Virus record (IMG/VR): IMGVR_UViG_3300032315_001186
Span: 1 to 64,000 of that record
Source: a virus
Length of the DNA: 64,000 bases
Reading direction: 5' to 3' (one strand)
Shown: positions 56,937 through 64,000 of the stretch, in pieces
Numbering within the stretch: the stretch's first letter is position 1
Layout: each line of letters opens with the position of its first letter
The notes under the pieces: model-generated
Told to the model about the DNA's origin: nothing
The model's input: the letters and a program-made list of their open reading frames with translations, nothing else
Database searches by the model: none
Translations under genes and position numbers: made by a program

Positions 56937-59900
56937 ATGTCCAATAGTTACAGAATCAGAACCCAAGTAGGGGTAGACAAACAAATCAATATTCAATTGG
57001 ATCAAGATTTTGACCAATTAGAAATTTTATCTTTGAAGATTCGACAAGAAGAGGCATATCCACGTTTTTGTGCGGACTACGGAGTTGTTGCAGGGAGAGT
57101 TATTGTAAATGATGGATTTGGTGTTCCAAATGTTAAGATAAGTATATTTGTCCCTATAGATCAAGTTGACTTACAAAATCCAATAATATCAACTTTATAT
57201 CCGTATAGAGATGTAACAGATGTTAATGATGATGGTTATAGATACAATCTTTTACCCTATGATAAACAACATGGTGGTCACACACCAACAGGTACTTTTC
57301 CCTCGAAACAAGACATCATTACCAATCCAGCACTGATAGAAATATACGATAAATATTACAAATATACTGTTAAAACCAACGCTAGTGGGGATTTTCTAAT
57401 AATGGGGGTACCACTTGGTGAACAAAAATTGGTCATGGATTGTGATTTATCTGACATCGGACCGTTCTCATTAGCACCACAAGATTTAGTTGACATAGGA
57501 CTTGCAACACCTGAAGAGATAGACGGTAACAAATTTCCATCATCTAACAATCTAGACTTACTACCACAGATAATCAATCAAGTAAAAACAATTCAAGTTC
57601 AACCTTTTTGGGGTGATCCTGAAACCTGTCAAATAAGGATTACACGAGAAGATTTTAACTTACTTGATTCAGGAGTTAAAATTATACCTTCAGCCATTTT
57701 TATGGGATCTTTGTTTTCCAATGTAGATGAACAAAGCTTAAGTAAAAGATGTAGACCTAAAAATGGAATTGGTAAACTTTGTAATCTAACGAGTGGTCCT
57801 GGTGAAATAGTTGCGGTTCGTCAAACAATTTTCAATGATGAAAATGGGTATCCTATTCTAGAACAAGCTGAACTACCAAATGGTGGTAAAGTTATCGATG
57901 TTGATGGTACATTTGTTTTTAATGTTCCTATGAATATGGATTACGTAACAACTAACGAGTTTGGAGAACAAATCATTAGTTTGGATCCATCTGTCGGTAT
58001 TCCAACATCAGGAAAATATCGGTTCAAAATTAAGTATGATCAACCACCAACTTTTCAAAAAAGAGAAATACGAAGAGGTTATTATTTGGTACCAAATATA
58101 AAAGAGTATGGATGGTCTGTATCACAAACCGATCCTGCCTACAATATTAGTACTAACTCAACGGAGTATAAAAAATTCCAAAGTTCGTATTATTTTGGAC
58201 TAGATTGGAGTGGTTATACAAACGGATTTACAATAACTAACAATGAATTTATAGATAGGATGACCGAGATGGTAAATTGTCAAGACACATTTTATCAACT
58301 CAAATATAGAAAAGTTTACACAACTGCAGCCTTAATAGATAATTTTAAAAGTGGTGATTTTGTAAATAGATTTGTAGCCATCAAAGATATTACTGATGAA
58401 ACTTGTGAAGGTACAATCAATAAATTTCCATCGACCGATGCAAATTATAAATTTGATTTTATTTTTTTTGTTGCAAATATCTTATTAACTATTTTAGGTC
58501 CGATATTACTTGTCCTTATTGTTCAACTACATGTACTTTCATTATTACTAACATTCATCAGAGAATTTTTTATAGTTGTGTTGTTACCAGTACTTAAACT
58601 AGTTTACAGGTTATGTAATTGGGCAAACAAAATCGGGTTCAAGGTAAAATGTAAAAAACCACCATCACCATCAGAAATTAGGAAAAGATTTCCAGATTTG
58701 AAAAAACTTAAAATACCGATGTTAACTTATCCTGATTGTCAAGCTTGTGATTGTTCTAGTGATGATATATTAGGTGGTGGTGGATTTGATGATACAAGTT
58801 GTAATGCTGATTTGAACATTGCTGAAAATTGGACACAACCATACAATGCTGGACCAAATGGTGAAAGTATAGAATTCGATAAGATTCAATATATGTTTGC
58901 AGGATGGGGTTGGGATGAAGTAGAACCAAGAGGACATCCTTATGAACAGAGAATCCCAAAAGCAGAGATGGGAGGAAATTCATACAGAAATTGGTATTAT
59001 TATGTAAATTCGTTACCCCCATGGGAAACTATCAATATGTTTTCACTAAAAGGAAACTATTTTAATCACCCTAATGTGGGGGCTACGAGTGGAGGTATTA
59101 GTAGAATAGGTGTAACATTCAATCCAGATTTCAATGTTGGAAAACAACATTACGACAACGCAATTGCTCTAATAGTAGATGAACAATGTTTCACATCACT
59201 TTCAGGACAAACATTATTAACATTCCAAAACCCGAATTTATCTAAGGATATTAACGCAGTTAATGTTATATCAGGTGTAACTTATACAAATATAGATATA
59301 GAAGTAAATTATGCCAATTTTTCAAACACTAATTTACAAAACAGTTCAGTTAATTATAGGATTGGAGGAAATGCCCCATTACAAACGACAGATTCGAAGT
59401 ACTTTTTTCCTTCAGACTTGGAATACTTTCAGGTAATAACTGGAATGTCTTACAATCAGTTTGTTTCGTTAAACGTAACAAACAGCTCTTCTGGAGGTAT
59501 TAATTTTCTATGTTTTAATGTGACTTTTGATTTATTACCAGACCCAAATATTAATGTAAATGCACAAAATTACCAAACATTAAATGAACACACGATTGAA
59601 TATACGGATTGTTTTGGAGTTCAACAAATTGAAAGTTTAGTACCAGGACAATACTCAAGATGTGTCAGAACCCAACAAGGACAACAACCTCAAATAACAA
59701 ATCAATGGACTGATCCGGCTAATCACACACAACCAGGTAGTGCAATACCAATTTCACCGCAAATACTATTCACTACAAACTGTTCTAATCAACCCACTCC
59801 ACCACCTCAGAACGTATATGTACTGTCAGATAGTTTATACAAAAGATTGTCAAAACAATTTACTTTATATTGGGATCCTCAAGGGTTCCAAACAGGTGCA

Positions 59901-62213
59901 CCTTTTTCAGCCCCGAACTTGAGTGATTATTTGAGTTATTATAAAGGAGAACAACTTTACATAATTTTTATGGTAAGAGGGGTTGATCCATACAGTGGGA
60001 AACATAAAGTAAAATATGATTTATCTAGGTTATTTGGGTATGATACAAGTTTTAACCCAAACACAATAACTGTTGAGGGAAATTATTATTTAAATGTCCC
60101 AATACAGGCGGGGGGTCGTTGTGTTAGACACGACCAATTGGTAACCAATTCAGATACACAACCAGACGGAAATAATTCAAACGCGACTTTAAAACTTTAC
60201 TTTGATTCATACCTATTCCAGCCTGGTATAAATTGGAATTCTTACAATTCAGATTTACATTTATATTATTCCTCATTGGATGGTACACAAATAGACAAGT
60301 TCCAAGCACCTGGTTATTTCAATAACCAATTCAGTTTAGGACCCACTCTGTCAATAACTGATGTTGATCAAACTACAACATCGTTAAAATTGGAAGTAAA
60401 AGTACAGGGGACGAATGCATATAGTCAGGAGGAGTATATTGAAGGCGGTTCATACATTAGATATGGACCTTCAGGGGTCAATTCTTTTCCAGGTAATATA
60501 AAACCTACTGTATATTTTGGTCCATCCTATATCAATGGTTCGTATTCTACATCAACACCACCGCCAAACAGACCTATTTTACAAATGACCGATCAATTTA
60601 AATTGGTAATGAGAACGGACAGATTACCTACAGGTACTGATTTGGATACATTGGGTACCAATACATTTTCATTTCAGTGTAGCACAAGTTTAGGTTTTTA
60701 CTTTATTTCAGAATCTGGTGCAACAAATGTTATTTTGGGTGACTTGGTACCAGACCCACCTTTAGACGATTTGAATGATGATATTGTAACGGGTAACACA
60801 ACTCAAAAAATTTTGGAAAGTTTAACTTGTCAAGGATTGGTTGATTTGGATTGTTATGTGGGTTATGGTTCTAATTTAATCATTAAACCTTCTACAGACC
60901 CATGTAACACGAATACGAATAGGAATTTACCAGTAATCAAAGATGGGTGTTATGTACTTTTGAATGAACCTTTTGGTAGTTTGTTTGGGAGAAATAACGA
61001 TTTCACAATATTAAGTGAATGGAAACTTAGGTTTCGTACAACACTTGCACTATGTCGTGGTGTTGTTTCACAAAGTTTTAATAATTCTTGGGTTAATGGA
61101 GGTCTATTTGCATTTCCGTTCAGTAGTAATGTTTTTTTCGATTCTAATAACAAACCATTTGTTAGGAGAGTAGGACCTAATGTCCAAGGACAATCTGTTG
61201 AGTATAGTTTTTGTGGATTACAATTAGCATTTGAAGAACAATCAAATAACTTTTATTACAGATCTAGTCCTTACAGTTTAACTTCAGGATTTATTGGTGC
61301 GTCGTATAGTCCAAACTTTTACAGAAGACAGTCAAATTCGAAATACTTGAAATACCCGACCACTATGGTAGATTTGGGTCCCCAATTTTTTTGGACAAAA
61401 GATGTGTACTATTCGAATGATTACTACGGGTATAATATGGACAATTTGGATCCAACCTCATATGGCCCAACAGAAAATTTAACGTCTGTATTTGCCCTGT
61501 CACGTATTCTCAATACTAACGAATTTTTCTCGGCAGGTGTTGTAAGAGGTTTATTTTCTAGATCTAACTTAAGAGTTGATGGTGATTACGCTCAAATGTT
61601 ACAAATAAATTCTCAATACGGTATAAATCCATTTAATGCTGAAAATTATCCCGACGATGGAACAACTTCATCTTCAATATATTTTGGACTAACTCCGTCC
61701 AATTTTATAGGTTTAAGGCCCAAACCAGTATTTGGTATTTTTTATTCTGGTGAAACTACGGATAGAGATTTGATTTCACCCAAAAGGATCGACTACACCC
61801 TAACAGGATCGGTTGTAGATTTTGTTGCCGACAGTTTGCCTGTTATAAACCAGACAGTTCCATTTTACCCATGGAAAAATAATGGTTTTTCGAATATAGC
61901 CAACAATGGTGTTTTCTCCATATTCGGAAGTGAATCAAATAGTTGGATTACAGATAAAACCACGTTTTCACCCTTCACTTATCAAAGATTGGACAGATTT
62001 TATTTTCCTTTCTTTGTTGGTGGAAACCAACAGGTTCAAAATTCTTTGGGATATATCTATCAAACAGATCCTACAGGTTTGAATTTACCTAGTGTTGTGC
62101 CTGGAACAACAAATTTAGAAACATTAACTTCAGGGCCTTTCTACTTTTATTTTGGTATTAAAAATGGTGCTACAGCGATAGATAAATTTAGACAAAAATA
62201 TATTCCGAACTAA
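56937..62213 (+). CDS. Giant baseplate protein (gp7 position) with membrane-like segments
   Basis: 1758 residues (T4 gp7: 1032). N-terminal part (~50-145) contains a carboxypeptidase-regulatory-like beta domain (G-R-V-I-V-N-D-G-F-G-V-P-N-V ... T-N-A-S-G-D-F-L-I). Around residues 505-562 there are two to three long hydrophobic stretches (F-I-F-F-V-A-N-I-L-L-T-I-L-G, L-L-V-L-I-V-Q-L) followed by a basic, Cys-rich segment (C-Q-A-C-D-C). The remaining ~1190 residues look like repeated beta domains. Position directly after gp25 and gp6 gives the gp7 call; the sequence itself does not prove it. Confidence 0.6.
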   Translation: MSNSYRIRTQVGVDKQINIQLDQDFDQLEILSLKIRQEEAYPRFCADYGVVAGRVIVNDGFGVPNVKISIFVPIDQVDLQNPIISTLYPYRDVTDVNDDGYRYNLLPYDKQHGGHTPTGTFPSKQDIITNPALIEIYDKYYKYTVKTNASGDFLIMGVPLGEQKLVMDCDLSDIGPFSLAPQDLVDIGLATPEEIDGNKFPSSNNLDLLPQIINQVKTIQVQPFWGDPETCQIRITREDFNLLDSGVKIIPSAIFMGSLFSNVDEQSLSKRCRPKNGIGKLCNLTSGPGEIVAVRQTIFNDENGYPILEQAELPNGGKVIDVDGTFVFNVPMNMDYVTTNEFGEQIISLDPSVGIPTSGKYRFKIKYDQPPTFQKREIRRGYYLVPNIKEYGWSVSQTDPAYNISTNSTEYKKFQSSYYFGLDWSGYTNGFTITNNEFIDRMTEMVNCQDTFYQLKYRKVYTTAALIDNFKSGDFVNRFVAIKDITDETCEGTINKFPSTDANYKFDFIFFVANILLTILGPILLVLIVQLHVLSLLLTFIREFFIVVLLPVLKLVYRLCNWANKIGFKVKCKKPPSPSEIRKRFPDLKKLKIPMLTYPDCQACDCSSDDILGGGGFDDTSCNADLNIAENWTQPYNAGPNGESIEFDKIQYMFAGWGWDEVEPRGHPYEQRIPKAEMGGNSYRNWYYYVNSLPPWETINMFSLKGNYFNHPNVGATSGGISRIGVTFNPDFNVGKQHYDNAIALIVDEQCFTSLSGQTLLTFQNPNLSKDINAVNVISGVTYTNIDIEVNYANFSNTNLQNSSVNYRIGGNAPLQTTDSKYFFPSDLEYFQVITGMSYNQFVSLNVTNSSSGGINFLCFNVTFDLLPDPNINVNAQNYQTLNEHTIEYTDCFGVQQIESLVPGQYSRCVRTQQGQQPQITNQWTDPANHTQPGSAIPISPQILFTTNCSNQPTPPPQNVYVLSDSLYKRLSKQFTLYWDPQGFQTGAPFSAPNLSDYLSYYKGEQLYIIFMVRGVDPYSGKHKVKYDLSRLFGYDTSFNPNTITVEGNYYLNVPIQAGGRCVRHDQLVTNSDTQPDGNNSNATLKLYFDSYLFQPGINWNSYNSDLHLYYSSLDGTQIDKFQAPGYFNNQFSLGPTLSITDVDQTTTSLKLEVKVQGTNAYSQEEYIEGGSYIRYGPSGVNSFPGNIKPTVYFGPSYINGSYSTSTPPPNRPILQMTDQFKLVMRTDRLPTGTDLDTLGTNTFSFQCSTSLGFYFISESGATNVILGDLVPDPPLDDLNDDIVTGNTTQKILESLTCQGLVDLDCYVGYGSNLIIKPSTDPCNTNTNRNLPVIKDGCYVLLNEPFGSLFGRNNDFTILSEWKLRFRTTLALCRGVVSQSFNNSWVNGGLFAFPFSSNVFFDSNNKPFVRRVGPNVQGQSVEYSFCGLQLAFEEQSNNFYYRSSPYSLTSGFIGASYSPNFYRRQSNSKYLKYPTTMVDLGPQFFWTKDVYYSNDYYGYNMDNLDPTSYGPTENLTSVFALSRILNTNEFFSAGVVRGLFSRSNLRVDGDYAQMLQINSQYGINPFNAENYPDDGTTSSSIYFGLTPSNFIGLRPKPVFGIFYSGETTDRDLISPKRIDYTLTGSVVDFVADSLPVINQTVPFYPWKNNGFSNIANNGVFSIFGSESNSWITDKTTFSPFTYQRLDRFYFPFFVGGNQQVQNSLGYIYQTDPTGLNLPSVVPGTTNLETLTSGPFYFYFGIKNGATAIDKFRQKYIPN

Positions 62214-62217
62214 AATT

Positions 62218-63963
62218 ATGGATGTACAAAATTATCTAGTTGTAAAACCTGACTTGCTAAATGCCGCAGCACCTCAGACGGATATAAATATTAATACACA
62301 ACTCAATGAAACTCAATCACAACTTATTGAGTATGAACAAACGTCTAACGTAAGTCTGATTACTGTATTTGATAATGAAAGACAAGATTCTAATATTTTT
62401 AGACCGACATATAAAATAAATTATATTTACGAAAATAATATAGTAGGTTACTGTCCAAACCCATCTTGGGAAAATTATTTGAATAATTTACACTATGTTG
62501 ACCCTATAACATCTTTAGTTTCACAACAATGGAGTGGACTTCCATCTTATCAAGAATTTGAGTTTATACGAACAGATGTAACGAATACACAACTTAATAT
62601 ACCTGGACTTTTTGATGGATTTATAACAAAAAGTGCATCTTCTTATAATTGGGCGGTAAGATTATCATATCCTTTTGAAAACCTTACGGGAGTGACTATG
62701 TCATATAATTTTGGACCAAACAACTCATTCACATGGAAATCGGATGATGGGGTACCTTTTATAATATCTACAGGATCTGATAATGGGTTACAAATACTTC
62801 AGTTTAATTGTCCTGTTAAACATGGTTTGTCTATTGGGGAATATGTTCAATTACTGTCTGGATTTACGTACAACAATATTGATACATATCAAGTTTATAG
62901 TTTGGGTAATAACACTTACGGTTCGGACGAATATATTTTCAACCTTTATAATGTTGGATACACGGGTAATACTTTTTTTTCAAGTAAAACTGGAACTTTC
63001 AAAAGAATAATTGACATTTATAATTCAGGAGAAACCAAGTCTAGGTATTATGTAAGAAATCATAAAATTATATCTAATGCTCAGGATACCATTACTACTC
63101 GAAGTGCTTTTGAAGAAAATTCTTATGCAAACAAATCTTCCTACCAACTGTCGGCATTAACACCAAATAAGATCGCTAAGATATTTCAGTATCAAAGTTC
63201 ATATACATATAACGTAACATTTGAGCGTGATTTAGATTTAACAAATTTATTAGACAACAACAAACGACCTGTTTCAGAAATATTTGCGTCGTTCCAATGG
63301 GTAGGATATTTTGGATGGCATAATCGATTACAGAGGGGTTGGCAATTTAATTTAACAAGCGGTGCGACAAATACATGGTTCGATTTCACCAATTCGGACT
63401 CAATAGAAGATGTTAGAACATCCCAATATTCAAGAGTTTCTAGAGGATTATTCAACACAACTCCAAATTATTTCAATTTTACAATCAATTTACCAAAACA
63501 AAGTGGTGATACAGTTCTTGGAGATTTTTGTGAGTTTAACGACACAGAACAATTGGAAAGGGTCATATCTCCGTATATGAATAAATTTACTTACAATCAA
63601 TCGTTATTTACAACTGATGTCACCGCAAATCAAACAAATCCGAATGGGTTTTATTATCAAGTTCATTTTCCTGTAAGAATTAAAACTTTTTCTAATTATG
63701 TAGAAACTGCACCCCCCAATTTGGTGGATGTAGTTCCTAGTTACGCTTTTTTTTCAGAAAATCAAAATCTTTGGTTGTGGAGAGATCTCTACACTTATGG
63801 GTTTATCGATGATGAAGGAAGAGGAGTTGACTTTCCATTTCTAAATGAAGCACATTACCCATTTGGAAACATAACATTCAGATTGTTCTCTGATGAATCA
63901 TCTTTCAATCCAATTGATTATTATCAAATAACAATACAACCTTTAATAGATCCGTGTGAATAA
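62218..63963 (+). CDS. Baseplate protein (gp8 position), unknown fold
   Basis: 581 residues, aromatic- and Asn-rich, mostly beta. Visible: Y-K-I-N-Y-I-Y-E-N-N-I-V-G-Y, F-Q-W-V-G-Y-F-G-W-H-N-R-L-Q-R-G-W, and a final D-P-C-E. The gene starts four bases after the giant protein, so they are cotranslated. Order gp25-gp6-gp7-gp8 suggests the gp8-like wedge component; no specific match seen. Confidence 0.5.
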   Translation: MDVQNYLVVKPDLLNAAAPQTDININTQLNETQSQLIEYEQTSNVSLITVFDNERQDSNIFRPTYKINYIYENNIVGYCPNPSWENYLNNLHYVDPITSLVSQQWSGLPSYQEFEFIRTDVTNTQLNIPGLFDGFITKSASSYNWAVRLSYPFENLTGVTMSYNFGPNNSFTWKSDDGVPFIISTGSDNGLQILQFNCPVKHGLSIGEYVQLLSGFTYNNIDTYQVYSLGNNTYGSDEYIFNLYNVGYTGNTFFSSKTGTFKRIIDIYNSGETKSRYYVRNHKIISNAQDTITTRSAFEENSYANKSSYQLSALTPNKIAKIFQYQSSYTYNVTFERDLDLTNLLDNNKRPVSEIFASFQWVGYFGWHNRLQRGWQFNLTSGATNTWFDFTNSDSIEDVRTSQYSRVSRGLFNTTPNYFNFTINLPKQSGDTVLGDFCEFNDTEQLERVISPYMNKFTYNQSLFTTDVTANQTNPNGFYYQVHFPVRIKTFSNYVETAPPNLVDVVPSYAFFSENQNLWLWRDLYTYGFIDDEGRGVDFPFLNEAHYPFGNITFRLFSDESSFNPIDYYQITIQPLIDPCE

Positions 63964-64000
63964 AATCGAAGTTATATTTAATAACCAATCAAAAGATTTG
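63956..64000 (+). CDS. Start of the next gene (3' end outside window), tentative
   Basis: GTG at 63956 overlaps the previous stop by eight bases and opens a frame of 15 codons to the window edge, beginning N-K-I-E-V-I-F-N-N-Q-S. It fits the coupled-overlap style of neighbouring genes, but it is too short to judge. Confidence 0.35.
   Translation, partial: MNKIEVIFNNQSKDL

Noticed and set aside
1-64000. tRNA genes, CRISPR arrays, insertion sequences or a phage attachment site
   Set aside because: I saw no cloverleaf-like sequence with a conserved T-loop, no spacer array, no transposase gene and no integrase in the window.

Overview
The window is a stretch of an AT-rich genome of a large contractile-tailed phage (myovirus) of broadly T4-like design. 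The diagnosis rests on a recognisable set of T4-type proteins: family B DNA polymerase (gp43), gp32-like ssDNA-binding protein, UvsX-like recombinase, 5'-3' exonuclease, DnaB/gp41-like helicase, class I ribonucleotide reductase, tail sheath (gp18), tail tube (gp19), baseplate proteins of the gp25, gp6, gp53 and gp26 types, and likely gp13/14/15-like neck and tail-terminator proteins. Start codons are mostly preceded by A-rich sequence, not a Shine-Dalgarno. One intergenic region (47310-47340) matches the Bacteroidota promoter pattern TTG-N19-TAnnTTT, and PKD and BspA-type repeats occur. A host in Bacteroidota (Flavobacteria-like) is therefore the best guess; this is inference.

Layout. 1-565: 3' end of a Thr/Pro-rich protein. 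635-5197: four tightly packed or overlapping genes for glycosyltransferase-like proteins. 5194-5950 (minus): an HNH endonuclease and a small RHH-type protein, with a palindrome upstream. 6032-9211: a small virion-like protein and DNA polymerase. 9166-16373 (minus): a structural/accessory block with a gp13-like neck protein, a mucin-like PKD/BspA adhesin, an Fe/Mn superoxide dismutase and an intein-containing SNF2-type helicase. 16413-42757: neck, tail and baseplate module (gp14-like, trypsin-like protease with Thr/Pro tail, gp15-like, sheath, HAD enzyme, homing endonuclease on minus, tube, methyltransferase, tube paralogue, gp26-like, small overlapping ORF, tape-measure-like, a giant baseplate protein with an OmpA-like domain, gp53-like, and a giant hub protein). 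42771-54547: replication and nucleotide metabolism (gp32-like, RpiB, UvsX, exonuclease, helicase, NrdB, NrdA), flanked by two nearly identical copies of a ~230-bp element encoding a 53-residue protein. 54557-64000: baseplate wedge genes (gp25, gp6, very large gp7/gp8-position proteins).

Three threads look most unusual. (1) NrdA is encoded by two in-frame ORFs separated by TAA plus nine bases. Each carries half of an intein, but the residue after the C-terminal Asn is Gly instead of Cys/Ser/Thr. A second, endonuclease-bearing intein sits exactly at the catalytic thiyl-radical cysteine. (2) Four proteins share mucin-like Thr/Pro-rich linkers, and three share a related Cys-bounded module. One is a tail terminator-like protein and one a trypsin-like protease, and the glycosyltransferase cluster sits beside another; this suggests a phage-encoded glycosylated surface coat. 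(3) A sense-strand TATTTAT[C/A/T] motif lies just upstream of many virion and some replication genes and may be the late promoter of this phage group.

All protein assignments come from reading translated sequence by eye. No database search was run.
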